NCBI GenBank assembly: GCA_950022295.1 | Contig: CATLOQ010000001.1 | Span: 1 to 64,000 of the forward strand | Length of the DNA stretch: 64,000 bases | Reading direction: 5' to 3' | Origin: Bromus sterilis | Lineage: Eukaryota > Streptophyta > Magnoliopsida > Poales > Poaceae | Part shown: positions 23,301-37,800 of the stretch, one piece after another | Layout of the letters: the number at the start of each line of letters is the position of its first letter | How positions within the stretch are numbered: position 1 is the stretch's first letter | Made by a program: the position numbers and the translations under genes | Notes under the pieces: model-generated | The model's input: the letters and a program-made list of their open reading frames with translations, nothing else | The model's database searches: none | Told to the model about the DNA's origin: nothing

Positions 23301-25650
23301 TAGATCTGCGGGCCCCCCCGATCTAGGGTTTCGGAGGTGAATGACCGTCGGAGGGCCGGAATCATTGCAAAACCTGCATGTGGAGCTAGGTTATGTTTAT
23401 AAGTGTGATTTAATGTTTGTAGATGGCATATGTAGGTCATGTGTCTGACGTTGTTCACGGACATGGGCTAACACTTAGTAAAATCGTCGATCCGTATGTG
23501 GAAACTCCCGGTACGTGTCTACCGGTGTGAATAATGTGGTGAAATGTGTTCAAACTTGGTTTTCCATGTACATATGTGCTAACCAAACATAGATAGATAA
23601 AAAAGTCCATTGGTCCATCCTCGTACGGAGAAAGCTATAAGGGTAGATCTGCGGGCCCCCCCGATCTAGGGTTTCGGAGGTGAACGACCGTCGGAGGGCC
23701 GGAATCATTGGAAAACCTGCATGTGGATCTAGGTTATGTTTATAAGTGTGATTTAATGTTTGTAGATGGCATATGTAGGACATGTGTCTGACGTTGTTCA
23801 CGGACATGGGCTAACACTTAGTAAAATCGTCGATCCGTATGTGGAAACTCCCGGTACGTGTCTACCGGTGTGAATAATGTGGTGAAATGTGTTCAAACTT
23901 GGTTTTCCCTGTACATATGTGCTAAGCAAACATAGATAGATAAAAAAGTCCATTGGTCCATCCTCGTACGGAGAAAGCTATAAGGGTAGATCTGCGGGCC
24001 CCCCCCCCCCCGATCTAGGGTTTCGGAGGTGAATGACCGTCGGAGGGCCGGAATCATTGGAAAACCTGCATGTGGAGCTAGGTTATGTTTATAAGTGTGA
24101 TTTAATGTTTGTAGATGGCATATGTAGGTCATGTGTCTGACGTATTTCACGGACATGGGCTAACACTTAGTAAAATCGTCGATCCGTATGTGGAAACTCC
24201 CGGTACGTGTCTACCGGTGTGAATAATGTGGTGAAATGTGTTCAAACTTGGTTTTCCATGTGCATATGTGCTAACCAAAAATAGATAGATAAAAAAGTCC
24301 ATTGGTCCATCCTCGTACGGAGAAAGCTATAAGGGTAGATCTGCGGGCCCCCCCGATCTAGGGTTTCGGAGGTGAATGACCGTCGGAGGGCCGGAATCAT
24401 TGCAAAACCTGCATGTGGAGCTAGGTTATGTTTATAAGTGTGATTTAATGTTTGTAGATGGCATATGTAGGTCATGTGTCTGACGTTGTTCACGGACATG
24501 GGCTAACACTTAGTAAAATCGTCGATCCGTATGTGGAAACTCTCGGTACGGGTCTACCGGTGTGAATAATGTGGTGAAATGTGTTCAAACTTGGTTTTCC
24601 ATGTACATATGTGCTAAGCAAACATAGATAGATAAAAAAGTCCATTGGTCCATCCTCGTACGGAGAAAGCTATAAGGGTAGATCTGCGGGCCCCCCCCCC
24701 CCCGATCTAGGGTTCCGGAGGTGAATGACCGTCGGAGGGCCGGAATCATTGGAAAACCTGCATGTGGAGCTAGGTTATGTTTATAAGTGTGATTTAATGT
24801 TTGTAGATGGCATATGTAGGTCATGTGTCTGACGTTGTTCACGGACATGGGCTAACACTTAGTAAAATCGTCGATCCGTATGTGGAAACTCTCGGTACGG
24901 GTCTACCGGTGTGAATAATGTGGTGAAATGTGTTCAAACTTGGTTTTCCATGTACATATGTGCTAAGCAAACATAGATAGATAAAAAAGTCCATTGGTCC
25001 ATCCTCGTACGGAGAAAGCTATAAGGGTAGATCTGCGGGCCCCCCCCCCGATCTAGGGTTCCGGAGGTGAATGACCGTCGGAGGGCCGGAATCATTGGAA
25101 AACCTGCATGTGGAGCTAGGTTATGTTTATAAGTGTGATTTAATGTTTGTAGATGGCATATGTAGGTCATGTGTCTGACGTTGTTCACGGACATGGGCTA
25201 ACACTTAGTAAAATCGTCGATCCGTATGTGGAAACTCCCCGTACGTGTCTACCGGTGTGAATAATGTGGTGAAATGTGTTCAAACTTGGTTTTCCATGTA
25301 CATATGTGCTAACCAAACATAGATAGATAAAAAAGTCCATTGGTCCATCCTCGTACGGAGAAAGCTATAAGGGTAGATCTGCGGGCCCCCCCGATCTAGG
25401 GTTTCGGAGGTGAACGACCGTCGGAGGGCCGGAATCATTGGAAAACCTGCATGTGGATCTAGGTTATGTTTATAAGTGTGATTTAATGTTTGTAGATGGC
25501 ATATGTAGGACATGTGTCTGACGTTGTTCACGGACATGGGCTAACACTTAGTAAAATCGTCGATCCGTATGTGGAAACTCCCGGTACGTGTCTACCGGTG
25601 TGAATAATGTGGTGAAATGTGTTCAAACTTGGTTTTCCATGTACATATGT
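20341..25650. repeat. 15-monomer higher-order repeat, copy 2
   Basis: This is the direct tandem partner of the preceding block; the same ordered diagnostic variants appear 5170-5171 bp downstream. Private differences include CTATCGGTG near 21795, where copy 1 has CTACCGGTG, and ACGTTGTTC near 25178, where copy 1 has ACGTTCTTC. The match stops near 25650, where copy 2 continues into a class C monomer. Confidence 0.88.
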
Positions 25651-28600
25651 GCTAAGCAAACATAGATAGATAAAAAAGTCCATTGGTCCATCCTCGGACG
25701 GAGAAAGCTATAAGGGTAGATCTGCGGGCCCCCCCCCCCCGATCTAGGGTTTCGGAGGTGAATGACCGTCGGAGGGCCGGAATCATTGGAAAACCTGCAT
25801 GTGGAGCTAGGTTATGTTTATAAGTGTGATTTAATGTTTGTAGATGGCATATGTAGGTCATGTGTCTGACGTATTTCACGGACATGGGCTAACACTTAGT
25901 AAAATCGTCGATCCGTATGTGGAAACTCCCGGTACGTGTCTACCGGTGTGAATAATGTGGTGAAATGTGTTCAAACTTGGTTTTCCATGTGCATATGTGC
26001 TAACCAAAAATAGATAGATAAAAAAGTCCATTGGTCCATCCTCGTACGGAGAAAGCTATAAGGGTAGATCTGCGGGCCCCCCCGATCTAGGGTTTCGGAG
26101 GTGAATGACCGTCGGAGGGCCGGAATCATTGCAAAACCTGCATGTGGAGCTAGGTTATGTTTATAAGTGTGATTTAATGTTTGTAGATGGCATATGTAGG
26201 TCATGTGTCTGACGTTGTTCACGGACATGGGCTAACACTTAGTAAAATCGTCGATCCGTATGTGGAAACTCCCGGTACGTGTCTACCGGTGTGAATAATG
26301 TGGTGAAATGTGTTCAAACTTGGTTTTCCATGTACATATGTGCTAACCAAACATAGATAGATAAAAAAGTCCATTGGTCCATCCTCGTACGGAGAAAGCT
26401 ATAAGGGTAGATCTGCGGGCCCCCCCGATCTAGGGTTTCGGAGGTGAACGACCGTCGGAGGGCCGGAATCATTGGAAAACCTGCATGTGGATCTAGGTTA
26501 TGTTTATAAGTGTGATTTAATGTTTGTAGATGGCATATGTAGGACATGTGTCTGACGTTGTTCACGGACATGGGCTAACACTTAGTAAAATCGTCGATCC
26601 GTATGTGGAAACTCCCGGTACGTGTCTACCGGTGTGAATAATGTGGTGAAATGTGTTCAAACTTGGTTTTCCCTGTACATATGTGCTAAGCAAACATAGA
26701 TAGATAAAAAAGTCCATTGGTCCATCCTCGTACGGAGAAAGCTATAAGGGTAGATCTGCGGGCCCCCCCCCCCGATCTAGGGTTTCGGAGGTGAATGACC
26801 GTCGGAGGGCCGGAATCATTGGAAAACCTGCATGTGGAGCTAGGTTATGTTTATAAGTGTGATTTAATGTTTGTAGATGGCATATGTAGGTCATGTGTCT
26901 GACGTATTTCACGGACATGGGCTAACACTTAGTAAAATCGTCGATCCGTATGTGGAAACTCCCGGTACGTGTCTACCGGTGTGAATAATGTGGTGAAATG
27001 TGTTCAAACTTGGTTTTCCATGTGCATATGTGCTAACCAAAAATAGATAGATAAAAAAGTCCATTGGTCCATCCTCGTACGGAGAAAGCTATAAGGGTAG
27101 ATCTGCGGGCCCCCCCGATCTAGGGTTTCGGAGGTGAATGACCGTCGGAGGGCCGGAATCATTGCAAAACCTGCATGTGGAGCTAGGTTATGTTTATAAG
27201 TGTGATTTAATGTTTGTAGATGGCATATGTAGGTCATGTGTCTGACGTTGTTCACGGACATGGGCTAACACTTAGTAAAATCGTCGATCCGTATGTGGAA
27301 ACTCCCGGTACGTGTCTACCGGTGTGAATAATGTGGTGAAATGTGTTCAAACTTGGTTTTCCATGTACATATGTGCTAACCAAACATAGATAGATAAAAA
27401 AGTCCATTGGTCCATCCTCGTACGGAGAAAGCTATAAGGGTAGATCTGCGGGCCCCCCCGATCTAGGGTTTCGGAGGTGAACGACCGTCGGAGGGCCGGA
27501 ATCATTGGAAAACCTGCATGTGGATCTAGGTTATGTTTATAAGTGTGATTTAATGTTTGTAGATGGCATATGTAGGACATGTGTCTGACGTTGTTCACGG
27601 ACATGGGCTAACACTTAGTAAAATCGTCGATCCGTATGTGGAAACTCCCGGTACGTGTCTACCGGTGTGAATAATGTGGTGAAATGTGTTCAAACTTGGT
27701 TTTCCCTGTACATATGTGCTAAGCAAACATAGATAGATAAAAAAGTCCATTGGTCCATCCTCGTACGGAGAAAGCTATAAGGGTAGATCTGCGGGCCCCC
27801 CCCCCCGATCTAGGGTTTCGGAGGTGAATGACCGTCGGAGGGCCGGAATCATTGGAAAACCTGCATGTGGAGCTAGGTTATGTTTATAAGTGTGATTTAA
27901 TGTTTGTAGATGGCATATGTAGGTCATGTGTCTGACGTATTTCACGGACATGGGCTAACACTTAGTAAAATCGTCGATCCGTATGTGGAAACTCCCGGTA
28001 CGTGTCTACCGGTGTGAATAATGTGGTGAAATGTGTTCAAACTTGGTTTTCCATGTGCATATGTGCTAACCAAAAATAGATAGATAAAAAAGTCCATTGG
28101 TCCATCCTCGTACGGAGAAAGCTATAAGGGTAGATCTGCGGGCCCCCCCGATCTAGGGTTTCGGAGGTGAATGACCGTCGGAGGGCCGGAATCATTGCAA
28201 AACCTGCATGTGGAGCTAGGTTATGTTTATAAGTGTGATTTAATGTTTGTAGATGGCATATGTAGGTCATGTGTCTGACGTTGTTCACGGACATGGGCTA
28301 ACACTTAGTAAAATCGTCGATCCGTATGTGGAAACTCCCGGTACGTGTCTACCGGTGTGAATAATGTGGTGAAATGTGTTCAAACTTGGTTTTCCATGTA
28401 CATATGTGCTAACCAAACATAGATAGATAAAAAAGTCCATTGGTCCATCCTCGTACGGAGAAAGCTATAAGGGTAGATCTGCGGGCCCCCCCGATCTAGG
28501 GTTTCGGAGGTGAACGACCGTCGGAGGGCCGGAATCATTGGAAAACCTGCATGTGGATCTAGGTTATGTTTATAAGTGTGATTTAATGTTTGTAGATGGC

Positions 28601-28689
28601 ATATGTAGGACATGTGTCTGACGTTGTTCACGGACATGGGCTAACACTTAGTAAAATCGTCGATCCGTATGTGGAAACTCCCGGTACGT

Positions 28690-30020
28690 GTCTACCGGTG
28701 TGAATCATGTGGTGAAATGTGTTCAAACTTGGTTTTCCATGTACATATGTGCTAACCAAAAATAGATAGATAAAAAAGTCCATTGGTCCATCCTCGTACG
28801 GAGAAATCTATAAGGGTAGATCTGCGGGCCCCCCCGATCTAGGGTTTCGGAGGTGAATGACCGTCGGAGGGCCGGAATCATTGGAAAACCTGCATGTGGA
28901 GCTAGGTTATGTTTATAAGTGTGATTTAATGTTTGTAGATGGCATATGTAGGTCATGTGTCTGACGTTGTTCACGGACATGGGCTAACACTTAGTAAAAT
29001 CGTCGATCCGTATGTGGAAACTCTCGGTACGGGTCTACCGGTGTGAATAATGTGGTGAAATGTGTTCAAACTTGGTTTTCCCTGTACATATGTGCTAAGC
29101 AAACATAGATAGATAAAAAATTCCATTGGTCCATCCTCGTACGGAGAAAGCTATAAGGGTAGATCTGCGGGCCCCCCCGATCTAGGGTTTCGGAGGTGAA
29201 TGACCGTCGGAGGGCCGGAATCATTGGAAAACCTGCATGTGGAGCTAGGTTATGTTTATAAGTGTGATTTAATGTTTGTAGATGGCAAATGTAGGTCATG
29301 TGTCTGACGTTGTTCAAGGACATGGGCTAACACTTAGTAAAATCGTCGATCCGTATGTGGAAACTCTCGGTACGGGTCTACCGGTGTGAATAATGTGGTG
29401 AAATGTGTTCAAACTTGGTTTTCCATGTACATATGTGCTAAGCAAACATAGATAGATAAAAAAGTCCATTGGTCCATCCTCGTACGGAGAAAGCTATAAG
29501 GGTAGATCTGCGGGCCCCCCCGATCTAGGGTTTCGGAGGTGAATGACCGTCGGAGGGCCGGAATCATTGGAAAACCTGCATGTGGAGCTAGGTTATGTTT
29601 ATAAGTGTGATTTAATGTTTGTAGATGGCATATGTAGGTCATGTGTCTGACGTTGTTCACGGACATGGGCTAACATTAGTAAAATCGTCGATCCGTATGT
29701 GGAAACTCTCGGTACGGGTCTACCGGTGTGAATAATGTGGTGAAATGTGTTCAAACTTGGTTTTCCATGTACATATGTGCTAAGCAAACATAGATAGATA
29801 AAAAAGTCCATTGGTCCATCCTCGTACGAAGAAAGCTATAAGGGTAGATCTGCGGGCCCCCCCGATCTAGGGTTTCGGAGTTGAATGACCGTCGGAGGGC
29901 CGGAATCATTGGAAAACCTGCATGTGGAGCTAGGTTATGTTTATAAGTGTGATTTAATGTTTGTAGATGGCATATGTAGGTCATGTGTCTGACGTTGTTC
30001 ACGGACATGGGCTAACACTT
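28690..30020. repeat. Segment duplicated 3430 bp downstream (10-monomer spacing)
   Basis: Shared rare variants here and at about 32120-33450 are GAATCATGTGG (28704 and 32134), AAAAAATTCCATTGG (29113 and 32543), ATGGCAAATG (29283 and 32713), TTCAAGGACATGG (29314 and 32744) and the 2-bp-deleted GCTAACATTAG (29670 and 33100). The constant offset of 3430 bp is ten canonical monomers. The deletion also appears at about 30702, which indicates a smaller three-monomer duplication nearby. Confidence 0.85.
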
Positions 30021-31568
30021 AGTAAAATCGTCGATCCGTATGTGGAAACTCTCAGTACGGGTCTACCGGTGTGAATAATGTGGTGAAATGTGTTCAAACT
30101 TGGTTTTCCATGTACATATGTGCTAAGCAAACATAGATAGATAAAAAAGTCCATTGGTCCATCCTCGTACGGAGAAAGCTATAAGGGTAGATCTGCGGGC
30201 CCCCCCGATCTAGGGTTTCGGAGGTGAATGACCGTCGGAGGGCCGGAATCATTGGAAAACCTGCATGTGGAGCTAGGTTATGTTTATAAGTGTGATTTAA
30301 TGTTTGTAGATGGCATATGTAGGTCATGTGTCTGACGTTGTTCACGGACATGGGCTAACACTTAGTAAAATCGTCGATCCGTATGTGGAAACTCTCGGTA
30401 CGGGTCTACCGGTGTGAATAATGTGGTGAAATGTGTTCAAACTTGGTTTTCCATGTACATATGTGCTAAGCAAACATAGATAGATAAAAAAGTCCATTGG
30501 TCCATCCTCGTACGGAGAAAGCTATAAGGGTAGATCTGCGGGCCCCCCCCGATCTAGGGTTTCGGAGGTGAATGACCGTCGGAGGGCCGGAATCATTGGA
30601 AAACCTGCATGTGGAGCTAGGTTATGTTTATAAGTGTGATTTAATGTTTGTAGATGGCATATGTAGGTCATGTGTCTGACGTTGTTCACGGACATGGGCT
30701 AACATTAGTAAAATCGTCGATCCGTATGTGGAAACTCTCGGTACGGGTCTACCGGTGTGAATAATGTGGTGAAATGTGTTCAAACTTGGTTTTCCATGTA
30801 CATATGTGCTAAGCAAACATATATAGATAAAAAAAGTCCATTGGTCCATCCTCGTACGAAGAAAGCTATAAGGGTAGATCTGCGGGCCCCCCCGATCTAG
30901 GGTTTCGGAGTTGAATGACCGTCGGAGGGCCGGAATCATTGGAAAACCTGCATGTGGAGCTAGGTTATGTTTATAAGTGTGATTTAATGTTTGTAGATGG
31001 CATATGTAGGTCATGTGTCTGACGTTGTTCACGGACATGGGCTAACACTTAGTAAAATCGTCGATCCGTATGTGGAAACTCTCAGTACGGGTCTACCGGT
31101 GTGAATAATGTGGTGAAATGTGTTCAAACTTGGTTTTCCATGTACATATGTGCTAAGCAAACATAGATAGATAAAAAAGTCCATTGGTCCATCCTCGTAC
31201 GGAGAAAGCTATAAGGGTAGATCTGCGGGCCCCCCCGATCTAGGGTTTCGGAGGTGAATGACCGTCGGAGGGCCGGAATCATTGGAAAACCTGCATGTGG
31301 AGCTAGGTTATGTTTATAAGTGTGATTTAATGTTTGTAGATGGCATATGTAGGTCATGTGTCTGACGTTGTTCACGGACATGGGCTAACACTTAGTAAAA
31401 TCGTCGATCCGTATGTGGAAACTCTCGGTACGGGTCTACCGGTGTGAATAATGTGGTGAAATGTGTTCAAACTTGGTTTTCCATGTACATATGTGCTAAG
31501 CAAACATAGATAGATAAAAAAGTCCATTGGTCCATCCTCGTACGGAGAAAGCTATAAGGGTAGATCTG

Positions 31569-31580
31569 CGGGGGCCCCCG
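31569..31580. repeat. Palindromic variant of the satellite C tract
   Basis: Here the usual GCGGGCCCCCCCGATC has become CGGGGGCCCCCG, a perfect 12-bp palindrome, in a single monomer. Total tract length is unchanged, so two C-to-G changes explain it. Confidence 0.9.
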
Positions 31581-34500
31581 ATCTAGGGTTTCGGAGGTGA
31601 ATGACCGTCGGAGGGCCGGAATCATTGGAAAACCTGCATGTGGAGCTAGGTTATGTTTATAAGTGTGATTTAATGTTTGTAGATGGCATATGTAGGTCAT
31701 GTGTCTGACGTTGTTCACGGACATGGGCTAACACTTAGTAAAATCGTCGATCCGTATGTGGAAACTCTCGGTACGGGTCCACCGGTGTGAATAATGTGGT
31801 GAAATGTGTTCAAACTTGGTTTTCCATGTACATATGTGCTAAGAAAACATAGATAGATAAAAAAGTCCATTGGTCCATCCTCGTACGGAGAAAGCTATAA
31901 GGGTAGATCTGCGGGCCCCCCCGATCTAGGGTTTCGGAGGTGAACGACCGTCGGTGGGCCGGAATCATTGGAAAACCTGCATGTGGATCTAGGTTATGTT
32001 TATAAGTGTGATTTAATGTTTGTAGATGGCATATGTAGGACATGTGTCTGACGTTGTTCACGGACATGGGCTAACACTTAGTAAAATCGTCGATCCGTAT
32101 GTGGAAACTCCCGGTACGTGTCTACCGGTGTGAATCATGTGGTGAAATGTGTTCAAACTTGGTTTTCCATGTACATATGTGCTAACCAAAAATAGATAGA
32201 TAAAAAAGTCCATTGGTCCATCCTCGTACGGAGAAATCTATAAGGGTAGATCTGCGGGCCCCCCCGATCTAGGGTTTCGGAGGTGAATGACCGTCGGAGG
32301 GCCGGAATCATTGGAAAACCTGCATGTGGAGCTAGGTTATGTTTATAAGTGTGATTTAATGTTTGTAGATGGCATATGTAGGTCATGTGTCTGACGTTGT
32401 TCACGGACATGGGCTAACACTTAGTAAAATCGTCGATCCGTATGTGGAAACTCTCGGTACGGGTCTACCGGTGTGAATAATGTGGTGAAATGTGTTCAAA
32501 CTTGGTTTTCCCTGTACATATGTGCTAAGCAAACATAGATAGATAAAAAATTCCATTGGTCCATCCTCGTACGGAGAAAGCTATAAGGGTAGATCTGCGG
32601 GCCCCCCCGATCTAGGGTTTCGGAGGTGAATGACCGTCGGAGGGCCGGAATCATTGGAAAACCTGCATGTGGAGCTAGGTTATGTTTATAAGTGTGATTT
32701 AATGTTTGTAGATGGCAAATGTAGGTCATGTGTCTGACGTTGTTCAAGGACATGGGCTAACACTTAGTAAAATCGTCGATCCGTATGTGGAAACTCTCGG
32801 TACGGGTCTACCGGTGTGAATAATGTGGTGAAATGTGTTCAAACTTGGTTTTCCATGTACATATGTGCTAAGCAAACATAGATAGATAAAAAAGTCCATT
32901 GGTCCATCCTCGTACGGAGAAAGCTATAAGGGTAGATCTGCGGGCCCCCCCGATCTAGGGTTTCGGAGGTGAATGACCGTCGGAGGGCCGGAATCATTGG
33001 AAAACCTGCATGTGGAGCTAGGTTATGTTTATAAGTGTGATTTAATGTTTGTAGATGGCATATGTAGGTCATGTGTCTGACGTTGTTCACGGACATGGGC
33101 TAACATTAGTAAAATCGTCGATCCGTATGTGGAAACTCTCGGTACGGGTCTACCGGTGTGAATAATGTGGTGAAATGTGTTCAAACTTGGTTTTCCATGT
33201 ACATATGTGCTAAGCAAACATAGATAGATAAAAAAGTCCATTGGTCCATCCTCGTACGAAGAAAGCTATAAGGGTAGATCTGCGGGCCCCCCCGATCTAG
33301 GGTTTCGGAGTTGAATGACCGTCGGAGGGCCGGAATCATTGGAAAACCTGCATGTGGAGCTAGGTTATGTTTATAAGTGTGATTTAATGTTTGTAGATGG
33401 CATATGTAGGTCATGTGTCTGACGTTGTTCACGGACATGGGCTAACACTTAGTAAAATCGTCGATCCGTATGTGGAAACTCCCGGTACGTGTCTACCGGT
33501 GTGAATAATGTGGTGAAATGTGTTCAAACTTGGTTTTCCATGTACATATGTGCTAACCAAACATAGATAGATAAAAAAGTCCATTGGTCCATCCTCGTAC
33601 GGAGAAAGCTATAAGGGTAGATCTGCGGGCCCCCCCGATCTAGGGTTTCGGAGGTGAACGACCGTCGGAGGGCCGGAATCATTGGAAAACCTGCATGTGG
33701 ATCTAGGTTATGTTTATAAGTGTGATTTAATGTTTGTAGATGGCATATGTAGGACATGTGTCTGACGTTGTTCACGGACATGGGCTAACACTTAGTAAAA
33801 TCGTCGATCCGTATGTGGAAACTCCCGGTACGTGTCTACCGGTGTGAATCATGTGGTGAAATGTGTTCAAACTTGGTTTTCCATGTACATATGTGCTAAG
33901 CAAACATAGATAGATAAAAAAGTCCATTGGTCCATCCTCGTACGGAGAAAGCTATAAGGGTAGATCTGCGGGCCCCCCCGATCTAGGGTTTCGGAGGTGA
34001 ATGACCGTCGGAGGGCCGGAATCATTGGAAAACCTGCATGTGGAGCTAGGTTATGTTTATAAGTGTGATTTAATGTTTGTAGATGGCATATGTAGGTCAT
34101 GTGTCTGACGTTGTTCACGGACATGGGCTAACACTTAGTAAAATCGTCGATCCGTATGTGGAAACTATCGGTACGGGTCTACCGGTGTGAATAATGTGGT
34201 GAAATGTGTTCAAACTTGGTTTTCCCTGTACATATGTGCTAAGCAAACATAGATAGATAAAAAAGTCCATTGGTCCATTCTCGTACGGATAAAGCTATAA
34301 GGGTAGATCTGCGGGCCCCCCCGATCTAGGGTTTCGGAGGTGAATGACCGTCGGAGGGCCGGAATCATTGCAAAACCTGCATGTGGAGCTAGGTTATGTT
34401 TATAAGTGTGATTTAATGTTTGTAGATGGCATATGTAGGTCATGTGTCTGACGTTGTTCACGGACATGGGCTAACACTTAGTAAAATCGTCGATCCGTAT

Positions 34501-34879
34501 GTGGAAACTCCCGGTACGTGTCTACCGGTGTGAATAATGTGGTGAAATGTGTTCAAACTTGGTTTTCCATGTACATATGTGCTAACCAAACATAGATAGA
34601 TAAAAAAGTCCATTGGTCCATCCTCGTACGGAGAATGCTATAAGGGTAGATCTGCGGGCCCCCCCGATCTAGGGTTTCGGAGGTGAACGACCGTCGGAGG
34701 GCCGGAATCATTGGAAAACCTGCATGTGGATCTAGGTTATGTTTATAAGTGTGATTTAATGTTTGTAGATGGCATATGTAGGACATGTGTCTGACGTTGT
34801 TCACGGACATGGGCTAACACTTAGTAAAATCGTCGATCCGTATGTGGAAACTCCCGGTACGTGTCTACCGGTGTGAATA

Positions 34880-37800
34880 ATGTGGTGAAATGTGTTCAAA
34901 CTTGGTTTTCCATGTACATATGTGCTAACCAAAAATAGATAGATAAAAAAGTCCATTGGTCCATCCTCGTACGGAGAAATCTATAAGGGTAGATCTGCGG
35001 GCCCCCCCGATCTAGGGTTTCGGAGGTGAATGACCGTCGGAGGGCCGGAATCATTGGAAAACCTGCATGTGGAGCTAGGTTATGTTTATAAGTGTAATTT
35101 AATGTTTGTAGATGGCATATGTAGGTCATGTGTCTGACGTTGTTCACGGACATGGGCTAACACTTAGTAAAATCGTCGATCCGTATGTGGAAACTATCGG
35201 TACGGGTCTACCGGTGTGAATAATGTGGTGAAATGTGTTCAAACTTGGTTTTCCCTGTACATATGTGCTAAGCAAACATAGATAGATAAAAAAGTCCATT
35301 GGTCCATTCTCGTACGGATAAAGCTATAAGGGTAGATCTGCGGGCCCCCCCGATCTAGGGTTCCGGAGGTGAATGACCGTCGGAGGGCCGGAATCATTGG
35401 AAAACCTGCATGTGGAGCTAGGTTATGTTTATAAGTGTGATTTAATGTTTGTAGATGGCATATGTAGGTCATGTGTCTGACGTTGTTCACGGACATGGGC
35501 TAACACTTAGTAAAATCGTCGATCCGTATGTGGAAACTCTCGGTACGGGTCAACCGGTGTGAATAATGTGGTGAAATGTGTTCAAACTTGGTTTTCCATG
35601 TACATATGTGCTAACCAAACATAGATAGATAAAAAAGTCCATTGGTCCATCCTCGTACGGAGAAAGCTATAAGGGTAGATCTGCGGGCCCCCCCGATCTA
35701 GGGTTTCGGAGTTGAATGACCGTCGGAGGGCCGGAATCATTGGAAAACCTGCATGTGGAGCTAGGTTATGTTTATAAGTGTGATTTAATGTTTGTAGATG
35801 GCATATGTAGGTCATGTGTCTGACGTTGTTCACGGACATGGGCTAACACTTAGTAAAATCGTCGATCCGTATGTGGAAACTCTCGGTACGGGTCTACCGG
35901 TGTGAATAATGTGGTGAAATGTGTTCAAACTTGGTTTTCCATGTACATATGTGCTAAGCAAACATAGATAGATAAAAAAGTCCATTGGTCCATCCTCGTA
36001 CGAAGAAAGCTATAAGGGTAGATCTGCGGGCCCCCCCGATCTAGGGTTCCGGAGGTGAATGACCGTCGGAGGGCCGGAATCATTGGAAAACCTGCATGTG
36101 GAGCTAGGTTATGTTTATAAGTGTGATTTAATGTTTGTAGATGGCATATGTAGGTCATGTGTCTGACGTTGTTCACGGACATGGGCTAACACTTAGTAAA
36201 ATCGTCGATCCGTATGTGGAAACTCTCGGTACGGGTCTACCGGTGTGAATAATGTGGTGAAATGTGTTCAAACTTGGTTTTCCATGTACATATGTGCTAA
36301 GCAAACATAGATAGATATAAAAAGTCCATTGGTCCATCCTCGTACGGAGAAAGCTATAAGGGTAGATCTGCGGGCCCCCCCGATCTAGGGTTTCGGAGGT
36401 GAATGACCGTCGGAGGGCCGGAATCATTGGAAAACCTGCATGTGGAGCTAGGTTATGTTTATAAGTGTGATTTAATGTTTGTAGATGGCATATGTAGGTC
36501 ATGTGTCTGACGTTGTTCACGGACATGGGCTAACACTTAGTAAAATCGTCGATCCGTATGTGGAAACTATCGGTACGGGTCTACCAGTGTGAATAATGTG
36601 GTGAAATGTGTTCAAACTTGGTTTTCCATGTACATATGTGCTAACCAAAAATAGATAGATAAAAAAGTCCATTGGTCCATCCTCGTACGGAGAAATCTAT
36701 AAGGGTAGATCTGCGGGCCCCCCCGATCTAGGGTTTCGGAGGTGAATGACCGTCGGAGGGCCGGAATCATTGGAAAACCTGCATGTGGAGCTAGGTTATG
36801 TTTATAAGTGTGATTTAATGTTTGTAGATGGCATATGTAGGTCATGTGTCTGACGTTGTTCACGGACATGGGCTAACACTTAGTAAAATCGTCGATCCGT
36901 ATGTGGAAACTCTCGGTACGGGTCTACCGGTGTGAATAATGTGGTGAAATGTGTTCAAACTTGGTTTTCCCTGTACATATGTGCTAAGCAAACATAGATA
37001 GATAAAAAAGTCCATTGGTCCATTCTCGTACGGATAAAGCTATAAGGGTAGATCTGCGGGCCCCCCCGATCTAGGGTTCCGGAGGTGAATGACCGTCGGA
37101 GGGCCGGAATCATTGGAAAACCTGCATGTGGATCTAGGTTATGTTTATAAGTGTGATTTAATGTTTGTAGATGGCATATGTAGGTCATGTGTCTGACGTT
37201 GTTCACGGACATGGGCTAACACTTAGTAAAATCGTCGATCCGTATGTGGAAACTCTCGGTACGGGTCTACCGGTGTGAATAATGTGGTGAAATGTGTTCA
37301 AACTTGGTTTTCCATGTACATATGTGCTAACCAAACATAGATAGATAAAAAAGTCCATTGGTCCATCCTCGTACGGAGAAAGCTATAAGGGTAGATCTGC
37401 GGGCCCCCCCGATCTAGGGTTTCGGAGTTGAATGACCGTCGGAGGGCCGGAATCATTGGAAAACCTGCATGTGGAGCTAGGTTATGTTTATAAGTGTGAT
37501 TTAATGTTTGTAGATGGCATATGTAGGTCATGTGTCTGACGTTGTTCACGGACATGGGCTAACACTTAGTAAAATCGTCGATCCGTATGTGGAAACTCTC
37601 GGTACGGGTCTACCGGAGTGAATAATGTGGTGAAATGTGTTCAAACTTGGTTTTCCATGTACATATGTGCTAAGCAAACATAGATAGATAAAAAAGTCCA
37701 TTGGTCCATCCTCGTACGAAGAAAGCTATAAGGGTAGATCTGCGGGCCCCCCCGATCTAGGGTTCCGGAGGTGAATGACCGTCGGAGGGCCGGAATCATT

